Assembly (NCBI GenBank): GCA_015657395.1
Contig: JADLKI010000012.1
Coordinates: 52,166-58,579 of the forward strand
Origin: Spirochaetales bacterium
GTDB taxonomy: Bacteria > Spirochaetota > Spirochaetia > Treponematales > Rectinemataceae
Length of the DNA stretch: 6,414 bases
Direction of reading: 5' to 3'
Shown here: positions 1 through 6,414 of the stretch, piece by piece
Layout of the letters: each line of letters begins with the position of its first letter
Position numbering within the stretch: the stretch's first letter is position 1
Notes under the pieces: generated by a model
Databases searched by the model: none
Told to the model about the DNA's origin: nothing
The model's input: the letters and a program-made list of their open reading frames with translations, nothing else
Program-made: the position numbers and the translations under genes

Positions 1-343
1 CGCGGGCGCGCGCCGCCAACACCTTGGGCGGACAGGGTTTCGTGACAAAGTCGTCGGCCCCCACGCCCAATCCCAGAATGACATCTTCATCGGCTTCCCG
101 CGCAGTCAGAATCATCACGGGCGTGGATTTGGTCTTGCGCAGCTGCTCGAGAAACTGAAAACCATCCATACCGGGAAGATTGATGTCGAGCACGATGAGG
201 TCCCAGTCCTCATCGTGCGCCATGGGAAGGGCGCTCTCGGCGTCGAAGGCGAGCCTGCACTCGAAACCTTCATTTTGGAGATAGAGCATATAGAGCTCGG
301 CCAGCTCTTTTGTATCCTCCACAATCAGAATTCTGCCGTGCAT
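1..343 (-). CDS. Response regulator, OmpR/PhoB-type receiver domain (3' end of gene outside window)
   Basis: This is a cytoplasmic phospho-acceptor protein of a two-component system. My translation gives 114 codons from the ATG at 343 to the window edge, starting MHGRILIVEDTKELAEL. Seen: the acidic pocket E9-D10, the phosphorylation site D53 in LDINLPGMDG, the switch residue T80 in ILTAR, and the conserved K102-P103 in DDFVTKPC. The last visible residues (PKVLAARAR) match the linker leading into the winged-helix DNA-binding domain of OmpR/PhoB proteins, so an output domain is expected but not visible. The usual Phe after KP is Cys (C104), a mild oddity. The start is fixed by a very strong Shine-Dalgarno (AAAGGAGG) 4 nt upstream. 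The gene follows the barrel gene by 53 nt on the same strand, so read-through from the transport operon is possible. No partner histidine kinase is in the window. Receiver identity is near certain; the OmpR subfamily is an inference. Confidence 0.93.
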   Translation of the reverse strand, partial: MHGRILIVEDTKELAELYMLYLQNEGFECRLAFDAESALPMAHDEDWDLIVLDINLPGMDGFQFLEQLRKTKSTPVMILTAREADEDVILGLGVGADDFVTKPCPPKVLAARAR

Positions 344-347
344 GCCC

Positions 348-355
348 CCTCCTTT
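348..355 (-). promoter_or_regulatory. Strong ribosome binding site of the response regulator gene
   Basis: The minus strand reads AAAGGAGG, followed by GGGC and the ATG at 343. This near-perfect anti-16S match decides the start codon. The only other nearby ATG (393-391) is out of frame with the receiver. Confidence 0.8.
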
Positions 356-358
356 GAC

Positions 359-388
359 GGCGAGTCCGGCTTCTTCCGCCGGACCGCC
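359..388 (-). other. GC-rich hairpin between barrel gene and response regulator
   Basis: In the transcript direction the sequence folds as GGCG-GUCCGGC, loop GGAAGAA, GCCGGAC-U-CGCC. That is a perfect 7-bp stem extended by 4 more pairs past one bulged base. It starts 8 nt after the barrel stop codon and ends 3 nt before the response regulator Shine-Dalgarno. No U-run follows, so a standard rho-independent terminator is unlikely. It may be a processing or stability element at the 3' end of the transport mRNA, or a partial attenuator that lowers expression of the regulator. The function is an inference; the inverted repeat is directly visible. Confidence 0.6.
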
Positions 389-396
389 ACCATGTT

Positions 397-2034
397 TCAA
401 TCAAACTGCACTGCATTCCAGAAGACACTGAACGCAGTCTGCACCTTCTTCACCGAAAAATCGGTATTCAGCGAGATGGGAGCGGAAACCTCGAGCTCGA
501 TCGCATCGTTGAGGGCACTGAAGGAGAGAGCCGGGGTCGTCCTGTTGCCCTTCGGGGCATATTCTGAACCCGTATCCCCTATCGCAGTCAAGCAGGAAAG
601 AGTGACGGTCGCGCGGCCGCCCTGGTCTCCTATCGCCACCTCGAGCTCCGGATTGAAGCGCAGTGAGCCATCGGAGAAGTTGGTCAGGGCGTAGGCCGAA
701 CCCGTCACCTGCGTGAGGCTTCTCCCCTCTCCAAAGCGGCCGGAAATCGAAGCCGAACCCGCGAGATACCACATGCCGGCGCCGGTGGCGCTCACATCGC
801 TGCTTGTCCATGTATCGGGATAGTCGGCTTTAATTTTATTGATGGCCGCAGTCTTCTGCATTATGCTCGAGTCGGCGTAGCCCGTGCCGTTGTAGTATCC
901 CTGCACATGGAAGGAGTACGAGAGGCCGCTCGAGTAGCTCGCCGAGTATTTGATGCCCAGCGTCGACTGAAAGAATGGCGTATTTTCAAGGCGATAGGTA
1001 TCGTAGGTCGTCGAAGATGTCTTCACAACATATATCCGGTCGGACCCGTAGAGGAGCACATTTTCGCCGTACACATCGAAGGGGCCGACCGCGCCGGTAA
1101 AGGAGAAGATGGCGCGCGGCCTGGCAAGCATGTCGGCGCGGCCGTAGCCCCCAAAGCTCAGCTCCCAGCCGTTGACGACCCAGTCGTATTTGCTCGCTAT
1201 GGAAGAAGATGCCGCAGACTCCGAAACCGGCGGGACCATGTAGACCATCAGGTGGTTGAGATTCATGGGCATATCGACCTTGAACGCAAAGGGGCCGTCG
1301 CGCGCGGCAGTCGGAGCGTCGGGGTCTATCGCCGACAGACTGAGGACGTCGGAAGGCTGATACCAGTATCCCACTCCCCACCGTATGCGCTGTTTGCCCA
1401 GACGAAAGAAGACCTTCTCGTTGATATGCGTATCCACGAAGAGCTCATCCAGGCTGTAGGTCGGTGTCGAATAATCCTTCGTCGACAGATAGTTGGAAGG
1501 ATCGTAGTTGAAGGAGCCCGCCACGTAGAGCCGTACGAGCTCGCTGTACCTCAGGTCCGCATATGCGGTGACAGAGGCTGCGATAATATCGTCCGGGACG
1601 GCGAGCAGATCGGTGGACAGGGAGAAATGGAGGTTCTTTGTAGGCAGATAATCGATCCCCAGGTCCGACAGATTCACCGCCCCGTAGAGCGCCTGGGTGT
1701 CGGAGGAAGAGGATCCCACCGGCGTATAGCTTCCATACAGTCCCGCGCCGGCGGTTCCGCTCATCAGAAAGACCGGGTAGGTCTTCGTGTCTTCGACGAG
1801 CTGCACAGTGCCCGCCGACGCCGTGCTCTCGTCGATCACGGTGACAATATCGCTGGGTCCGCCGAAGAGAGAATCCTCATCAATCACCGTGGGCGGCGTT
1901 GTACTAGATGTTGTACTCGTAGATGTTGTGCCCGTGGACGTGGTGGATGTCTGCGCCCAGATACCCCCCGCCCCCAGCGCGAAAAGGACGATCGCCGCAA
2001 TCTGCCTCAAACTATGCACATCTCTTATTTTCAT
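397..2034 (-). CDS. Putative outer-membrane beta-barrel protein with Ser/Thr-rich N-terminus (DUF1302/Wzi-like motif)
   Basis: This 545-residue exported protein probably forms a channel or acceptor in the outer membrane. Residues 1-27 form a signal peptide: basic start, hydrophobic core IAAIVLFALGAGGI, cleavage after WA before Q28. There is no lipobox Cys. Residues 28-49 are almost only Thr and Ser. An acidic stretch follows with two similar pieces, VIDEDSLFGG (50-59) and VIDES (66-70). The rest has alternating polar/aromatic strands and Gly/Ser/Tyr-rich turns typical of barrels. Residues 213-231 read GKQRIRWGVGYWYQPSDVL, followed by DP and R-x-G; this resembles the G+Q-x-x-WG...P-D motif of DUF1302 and Wzi-type barrels. 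The C-terminus is VQFD, so the usual terminal aromatic is one residue from the end. The ATG at 2034 has AGGAG 7 nt upstream, overlapping the stop of the LolA-like gene 10 nt away, so the two are probably translationally coupled. A barrel is well supported; the exact family and cargo are not. Confidence 0.8.
   Translation of the reverse strand: MKIRDVHSLRQIAAIVLFALGAGGIWAQTSTTSTGTTSTSTTSSTTPPTVIDEDSLFGGPSDIVTVIDESTASAGTVQLVEDTKTYPVFLMSGTAGAGLYGSYTPVGSSSSDTQALYGAVNLSDLGIDYLPTKNLHFSLSTDLLAVPDDIIAASVTAYADLRYSELVRLYVAGSFNYDPSNYLSTKDYSTPTYSLDELFVDTHINEKVFFRLGKQRIRWGVGYWYQPSDVLSLSAIDPDAPTAARDGPFAFKVDMPMNLNHLMVYMVPPVSESAASSSIASKYDWVVNGWELSFGGYGRADMLARPRAIFSFTGAVGPFDVYGENVLLYGSDRIYVVKTSSTTYDTYRLENTPFFQSTLGIKYSASYSSGLSYSFHVQGYYNGTGYADSSIMQKTAAINKIKADYPDTWTSSDVSATGAGMWYLAGSASISGRFGEGRSLTQVTGSAYALTNFSDGSLRFNPELEVAIGDQGGRATVTLSCLTAIGDTGSEYAPKGNRTTPALSFSALNDAIELEVSAPISLNTDFSVKKVQTAFSVFWNAVQFD
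1889..1953 (-). repeat. Degenerate tandem repeat encoding the Thr/Ser tract of the barrel protein
   Basis: The segment encodes about 20 residues that are almost all Thr and Ser. On the plus strand, gttgtact recurs at 1898 and 1910, and agatgttgt recurs at 1906 and 1921. These are imperfect units 12 and 15 bases apart, so length change by slippage would keep the reading frame. The tract lies right after the signal peptide and is probably a flexible periplasmic or surface linker. Confidence 0.55.
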
Positions 2035-2041
2035 CGCGTCA

Positions 2042-2046
2042 CTCCT
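2042..2046 (-). promoter_or_regulatory. Ribosome binding site of the barrel gene, overlapping the upstream stop
   Basis: AGGAG lies 7 nt before the ATG at 2034 and shares bases with the TAG stop (2047-2045) of the LolA-like gene. Ribosomes finishing the upstream gene would uncover or occupy this site, so coupled translation of carrier and barrel is likely. Confidence 0.65.
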
Positions 2047-2953
2047 ACTGGCTCACTCTCTCCAAATATTCTTTGGTGAAGTAATAGTCAGGAAGAGCTT
2101 TCGTCGAAATATTGGTATAGGTCACCTGTGACCGTTTTTCAGGGATCAGCCCGTCCTGGAAAATCTGCACCGTCGGCACAAAAGAATCGCCGATCTGCAC
2201 ATATTGCGTGTAATAGGCGGTGCGCAGCAGCTTCATCGAGAGGCTGAACTCTTCTATTTTAAGCACGATCTTGCGGTCCGCCTCGATGTACATCTTGATG
2301 TAGGGGAAGGGGACCTCATCGTTGTTCGCCTTGAGTTCTCCGATGATCACTTTGTAGTTGCCGAGCGTACCGGTCGAGAGCTTTGACACGGAATAATCTA
2401 TCGAGCGCTGCCATCGGCGGAAATCATTGTTGGTCACCGTGGAGTTCTCGTACGTGTCCTTGAGGGTGGTGTGCGTGAACTTGCGGCTCGTAGGGTCATA
2501 GCGCCACATATTGTTTTCGACGCGGAGCATACCCTGACCTTTGCGCGATTCCGGTTCCACCATGAGCATGAGGAAGGCATCGTCCTTATCGCGCCTGAAA
2601 ATCTGCTCCTTGTTGGCAAAGGTACCACGGTCGGGGCTCACGGTGACCATCGAGATGGTCGCGCTCATGTCGCTGTTGTAGAAGCTCGAACGGATATCGG
2701 TCCGCCGCACGAGCATAAGAAAATCGGTAGCTGTATATTTCGTTATATCATCAGGAAATTTGTAATCCTTGTTTTGTTCGAGGAAACCGAGAGGCAGTCC
2801 TATGCCTCCCATCGGACCTCCTTCACCGCCCCGGGGGGGTCCGCCCTGAGCCCTCGCGCTGAATATGAGCACAAGCCCAAAAAGCACAATGCTCAGTTTG
2901 CTCGTCAATCTTGCATGCAAAAACTTCATCTTCACGCTTCTGATGTCCGTCAT
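2045..2953 (-). CDS. LolA-like periplasmic carrier (outer membrane lipoprotein-sorting protein family)
   Basis: This 302-residue exported protein probably has a LolA fold, an open half-barrel that carries lipidated or lipid cargo across the periplasm. Seen: a signal peptide with core LSIVLFGLVLIF and likely cleavage after SARA (A35); no lipobox Cys, so it is soluble in the periplasm; a short Gly/Pro-rich linker (36-56); then strand-rich sequence with FRRDKDDAF (119-127), KGQGML (138-143), NNMWRYDPTSRKF (147-159), and a C-terminal half with LRTAYYTQY. The KGQG...W.YDP...K pattern is typical of 'outer membrane lipoprotein-sorting' proteins found beside MMPL or FtsX-type transporters; classical LolA is shorter (about 180 mature residues). 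The ATG at 2953 is chosen because GGAGGAG stands 6 nt upstream; a TTG at 2968 would put that site inside the gene. An ATG at codon 9 is possible but has a weak site. It follows the second permease by 32 nt and precedes the barrel by 10 nt. Cargo unknown. Confidence 0.85.
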   Translation of the reverse strand: MTDIRSVKMKFLHARLTSKLSIVLFGLVLIFSARAQGGPPRGGEGGPMGGIGLPLGFLEQNKDYKFPDDITKYTATDFLMLVRRTDIRSSFYNSDMSATISMVTVSPDRGTFANKEQIFRRDKDDAFLMLMVEPESRKGQGMLRVENNMWRYDPTSRKFTHTTLKDTYENSTVTNNDFRRWQRSIDYSVSKLSTGTLGNYKVIIGELKANNDEVPFPYIKMYIEADRKIVLKIEEFSLSMKLLRTAYYTQYVQIGDSFVPTVQIFQDGLIPEKRSQVTYTNISTKALPDYYFTKEYLERVSQ

Positions 2954-2959
2954 GGGTTG

Positions 2960-2966
2960 CTCCTCC
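2960..2966 (-). promoter_or_regulatory. Ribosome binding site that sets the LolA-like start
   Basis: GGAGGAG, 6 nt before the ATG at 2953. It lies inside the longer TTG-initiated reading frame that begins at 2968, which argues that the TTG is not the start. Confidence 0.75.
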
Positions 2967-2977
2967 AACCTGCTATC

Positions 2978-2994
2978 ACTGCAAATTATGCAGT
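2978..2994 (-). repeat. Short inverted repeat over the stop codon of permease 2
   Basis: The transcript reads ACUGCA UAAUU UGCAGU, a perfect 6-bp stem with a 5-nt loop containing the UAA stop (2988-2986) of permease 2. It sits 11 nt upstream of the LolA-like Shine-Dalgarno. It could weakly modulate coupling or mRNA processing between membrane and periplasmic genes. No U-run follows, so it is not a terminator. It is short enough to be chance. Confidence 0.35.
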
Positions 2995-4380
2995 TTTTCT
3001 CAGTGCCTCGACGGGCACAACTTCGGCCGCCCTCCGGGCAGGCAGGAAGACTGCGGCAATCGCCACAATCGTCACAAAAACCAGAATCAACAGGAACTGG
3101 CCCAGGGTAGGTGCAAATCGCAGATGCCCCTGTACAAGCGCGGCCCCGAAATCTCCGTGTGGATTAAAAGGAATAAAGCCGATGCCGAATCCTATCGGCA
3201 GGGCGAGGACAATGCCGACCAGGGCTGCGCCGCCCGCGAGCAATATCCCTTCCCAGATAAAAGAAGAGAATACGTCCTTTTTCTTATATCCGATGCATCG
3301 CAGCATGCCGATCTCTTTGGTCCGCTCGAGCAGCACCATGCGGTATGAGTTCGAGATACCTGTCGCACTCACGATGAGCATGAGAATGAAGACCGCATAG
3401 CCAATCCACCGGATGGAGCCGAGCGCAGAGCCGATCTCGCCTGCAAGTTCCTTGATTGTAGAGACATAGTAGACAGCCTCGCCTTGTGAAAGCCGGCGTC
3501 CGGCTCCCTGGGAAGAACCTGAGACTGCGGTTCCCGCTCCGCCGGTTATGGAAGACACGAAGGAATCGGAACCTGTGGACGAATTCTGCGGAGCGGCCGC
3601 GCCTGAGGCGCCAGCGTTCGACGCTGATCCCCGGCTTACGGTAAATCCCTGCGCTGAGAGCCCCGCCGTGATGGCCTGTGCGGCCTCTTCTGCAGCGGCG
3701 CTGTTCTTCAGAAAGACCGCGATCTGCTGCTGCTCGTTCGATTTCATGTTCAGATCCGCGGTGAGGTCCCCGAAGGCGACGAATGCCGTATTCATGCCGC
3801 CCGCAGCCCCGTCGTCGTATATCGCGGCGACTTTGTAGTCCGTGACATTCTGCTGGCCCGAAGCTGTGGAGAGCCGCACGATCACCTGATCTCCGGCGGC
3901 GAGGCCGAAGCGGTCCGCAGTCTGCGCGCTCATGAGCATCGTGCGGGAATCCTCGAGCCCCTTCCAGTCGCCGCCGGTGAGTATCAGCGAATCGTGGTAG
4001 AGCTGATCCCTGGACCAGTCGACGCCGCGGAGCATGAGCTGAATCTCCCGGGTGCCGAACACGACGGTGGCCCTGGACTGCGCGATGGGCGAAACCGTGC
4101 GGATACCGCTGCCCGTGCTCTCCACGGTCTTCGCAACAGCATCGTCAGCAAACCGGTTCTGGAGCCTGCCGCTCCAGCTTGCGGTATAGCCGGAAATCAG
4201 CACGTGGCCGCCGGAGTAGAGCGTCACGTTGTCCTGGATCGCGAGGTCCATGCCGTTCACAAAACCCGAAATCAGGGCCATGACGAGGGCGCTGAACGCC
4301 ACCGCTCCCCCGAGCGCAATCGTTCTGTGGGGCTGTCTGCGCACATTCCGCGCTGCGAGCTTCAAGTGTATCAGGCGCAT
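2986..4380 (-). CDS. FtsX-like ABC transporter permease 2 (LolC/LolE-like)
   Basis: This is an inner-membrane subunit of 464 residues, expected to pair with the preceding permease and couple ATP hydrolysis to extraction of cargo from the membrane. It begins MRLIHLKLAARNVRRQPHRT, the amphipathic N-terminal segment typical of the family. TM1 is at about 19-40, followed by a large periplasmic domain (about 41-324), TM2 about 326-348, the coupling helix ERTKEIGMLRCIGYKKKD (352-369), TM3 about 374-402 and TM4 about 424-446. The C-terminal family motif LPARRAAEVVPVEALR follows. Residues 249-299 are a Ser/Gly/Ala-rich low-complexity stretch inside the periplasmic domain, just before the membrane-proximal part. 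The ATG at 4380 is chosen over an in-frame upstream codon at 4443 because AGGAG lies 7 nt upstream and the family N-terminus starts here. It is only 2 nt after permease 1, so the two are made together. Which subunit is LolC-like and which LolE-like cannot be told. Confidence 0.9.
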   Translation of the reverse strand: MRLIHLKLAARNVRRQPHRTIALGGAVAFSALVMALISGFVNGMDLAIQDNVTLYSGGHVLISGYTASWSGRLQNRFADDAVAKTVESTGSGIRTVSPIAQSRATVVFGTREIQLMLRGVDWSRDQLYHDSLILTGGDWKGLEDSRTMLMSAQTADRFGLAAGDQVIVRLSTASGQQNVTDYKVAAIYDDGAAGGMNTAFVAFGDLTADLNMKSNEQQQIAVFLKNSAAAEEAAQAITAGLSAQGFTVSRGSASNAGASGAAAPQNSSTGSDSFVSSITGGAGTAVSGSSQGAGRRLSQGEAVYYVSTIKELAGEIGSALGSIRWIGYAVFILMLIVSATGISNSYRMVLLERTKEIGMLRCIGYKKKDVFSSFIWEGILLAGGAALVGIVLALPIGFGIGFIPFNPHGDFGAALVQGHLRFAPTLGQFLLILVFVTIVAIAAVFLPARRAAEVVPVEALRKTA

Positions 4381-4382
4381 TT

Positions 4383-5818
4383 TCAGTCTCCTCTCATGGC
4401 GACAACCGGCTCGATCCGCAGCGCGACGATAGTCGGATACCACGACGCGCCGAGTCCCATCGCCAGAATCCAGAGGAAGGCGCGGATCGCGGCCCCTCCG
4501 GACACCGTCGGCTTGAGCACCTGTCCCCCGAACAGTGCCTCGAAGAACAGATTCGGCGCCCTTATGCCTATCTTTCCCAGGATCAGAAGCAGGACAAGGC
4601 CGGCGAGCAGGCCCGCCGCCCCCGCGATGAGGGCCAAAAATGTCGTCTCATAGAGAATCATGTTCCGCACGACGCGCCGCTTTGCGCCGATCGCCCTGAG
4701 CGTGCCGATCTCGTAGAGGCGCTCATTCACCGAGATGATGAGCACGTTCATCATGATCATGACCACGACGACCGCGACGACCGCGACGAGGAGGTCGAAT
4801 GCCAGCCTGATAGTCACCGCGGTGCGCGCAACCTTGCCGGCGCCCGCAATCCAGTCCTGTACCCGGTCGCCGTCTCCGATCTGGCTGGAGAAGACCGAAA
4901 GGTCGGAGAGAAGTCTGGAAGAGTTGGCGCCCGATTTGACGCGCACGAGAAGGAATTGCCAGGCGGGCACGACTTCGGCCACAACGCTTGTCTGTGAGGA
5001 GGCGCTCTGTTCCGGGGCCTCTGTCGCTCCGCCGCTGCCGGCAAACAGGTCATTGAAGAGGCTGTCCGGATCGAAACCCGTCACAAAGGCCGCTTCCTGG
5101 CCGGACAGGACGGGAGATCCATCCCTGAGGCTCGCAAATCCCAGGAGGTCGCGCATGGTGTCCGCATCGACCAGGGTGATGCCGGCAAGCTGCTGGTTGC
5201 TCTGGTTGAATTTGATCACGCCCTTCACCGTGACCTCGCGGATGACGGTGCCCGCGGAGTTCGCGAGGGCCGTCATGATGATCTTCGTGCCGGGCCCTAC
5301 GGGGCTCGATGCGCTCTTGTTGAGGAGCGCGAGTGTGGGCTCGGAGAGCAGAACCCATGGCCCTTCGCTCTCTGCCGGCCACTCCCCGTTCACCAGCGTC
5401 ACATTGTCGGGGAAAAAGTTGCGGTAATCGTCGACATTCACGCCAAAGCAGTACCCGGAGCCGAGCTCCGTCTCGCCGATGCCGAACGACGCCTGCCCGC
5501 TCAAAAGGGGCAGAGTCGATGCGACGTCGCTCCGGCTCGCCAGAAAATCCTCGTATTTTTTGATCTGGGCGATGTGCGGGAGCACTTCCTCGCTTCCCGC
5601 CGTCTCGCCGAGCACGGTCGTGGAGAACTCGGTCGGCCCGGTGACCATGAGATCGCCGGTATACCCTTGCACAAACATGCGCTGCAGGCCCGAGAGCGCG
5701 GTCTCTATCAGGGAATTCCCGAGGAACAGGATGAGAATTCCCATCCCCATGATCATGCCGATGAGCAATGATTTTCGCCGATGCAGGCCGAGATTGCCCC
5801 ACGCCAGCCGAGCTGCAA

Positions 5819-5822
<4 letters not shown>
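4383..5822 (-). CDS. FtsX-like ABC transporter permease 1 (LolC/LolE-like)
   Basis: This is an inner-membrane permease of 479 residues. Seen: N-terminal MIAARLAWGNLGLHRRKSLL, TM1 at about 19-37, a periplasmic domain of about 300 residues, TM2 about 342-364, the cytoplasmic coupling helix NERLYEIGTLRAIGAKRRV (367-385), TM3 about 392-416, TM4 about 445-465, and the closing family motif LRIEPVVAMRGD. This is the one-plus-three helix plan of LolC/LolE/MacB-type permeases, without the fused ATPase of MacB. At about 480 residues it is too long for cell-division FtsX (about 300). A short Gly/Ser/Ala/Gln-rich linker (around FAGSGGATEAPEQSASSQTS) interrupts the periplasmic domain before its last part, as in permease 2. 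The start ATG overlaps the ATPase stop as ATGA (5822-5819), with GAAGG 9 nt upstream. It shares the architecture but not the sequence of permease 2, which suggests a heterodimer. Confidence 0.9.
4388..4392 (-). promoter_or_regulatory. Ribosome binding site of permease 2, inside the permease 1 gene
   Basis: AGGAG within the last codons of permease 1 (MRGD-stop), 7 nt before the ATG at 4380. It supports the short start of permease 2 and translational coupling between the two membrane subunits. Confidence 0.65.

Positions 5823-6414
<592 letters not shown>

Noticed and set aside
359..388. Rho-independent terminator
   Set aside because: The stem is strong but no U-run follows; the next bases are GUCAAAGGAGG.
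391..393. Alternative ATG upstream of the response regulator
   Set aside because: It is 50 nt from the receiver ATG and thus out of frame, and it lies before the hairpin.
907..2079. 390-codon open frame on the plus strand opposite the barrel gene
   Set aside because: Arg/Val/Gly-rich with no domain, signal or ribosome site; it mirrors the GC-biased codon use of the barrel gene, which has a signal peptide, ribosome site and operon context.
2471..3400. 309-codon plus-strand open frame across the LolA-like and permease 2 genes
   Set aside because: It crosses two well-supported minus-strand genes and their junction, and its composition is not protein-like.
4381..4443. Longer permease 2 start at 4443
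   Set aside because: It would overlap permease 1 by about 60 nt and add 21 basic residues before the family N-terminus; the ATG at 4380 has a good ribosome site.
3994..4653. 219-codon plus-strand open frame across the permease junction
   Set aside because: It crosses the permease 1/permease 2 junction opposite two clear FtsX-family genes and has no recognisable content.
4735..5427. 230-codon plus-strand open frame opposite permease 1
   Set aside because: It starts with Met/Thr-rich low complexity created by the TM2 codons of the permease on the other strand; no independent support.

Overview
All recognisable genes in this window lie on the minus strand, so it reads from right to left. The DNA is moderately to strongly GC-rich. 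The best taxonomic guess, from family resemblance alone, is a GC-rich spirochaete (Treponema/Spirochaeta-like). The grounds are the style of the LolA-like protein (KGQGML...NNMWRYDP motif) next to FtsX-type permeases, and a Ser/Thr-rich outer-membrane barrel protein. The exported proteins and the Lol-type machinery show a two-membrane (diderm) cell. The phylum call is an inference, about 0.6 confident.

Layout in transcription order: (1) 6414-5819, the C-terminal part of a LolD/MacB-type ABC ATPase whose Walker A end is outside the window; (2) 5822-4383, a first FtsX-like permease, overlapping gene 1 by 4 nt (ATGA); (3) 4380-2986, a second, non-identical FtsX-like permease, 2 nt after gene 2; (4) 2953-2045, an exported LolA-fold 'outer membrane lipoprotein-sorting protein'; (5) 2034-397, an exported, Ser/Thr-tailed putative outer-membrane beta-barrel, 10 nt after gene 4, with its Shine-Dalgarno overlapping the gene 4 stop; (6) 343-1, the receiver domain of an OmpR/PhoB-type response regulator running off the left edge, 53 nt after gene 5, with a strong hairpin in the gap. 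No gap between genes exceeds 53 nt, and no promoter or classical U-tract terminator is visible. The operon promoter is presumably beyond position 6414.

The first five genes look like one translationally coupled operon. Together they could form a complete trans-envelope route: a cytoplasmic ATPase (dimer), a heterodimeric LolC/LolE-like inner-membrane pair, a periplasmic LolA-like carrier and an outer-membrane barrel. Standard Lol systems release lipoproteins to LolA and then to LolB. Here a barrel replaces any visible LolB, and carrier and barrel are encoded with the transporter. The arrangement resembles the DUF1329 (LolA-fold)/DUF1302 (barrel) pairs found beside RND/MMPL pumps in proteobacteria, with an ABC extractor in place of the RND pump. 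The cargo (lipid, lipoprotein or other amphiphile) cannot be read from the sequence. The response regulator may belong to the same unit or begin a separate two-component locus.
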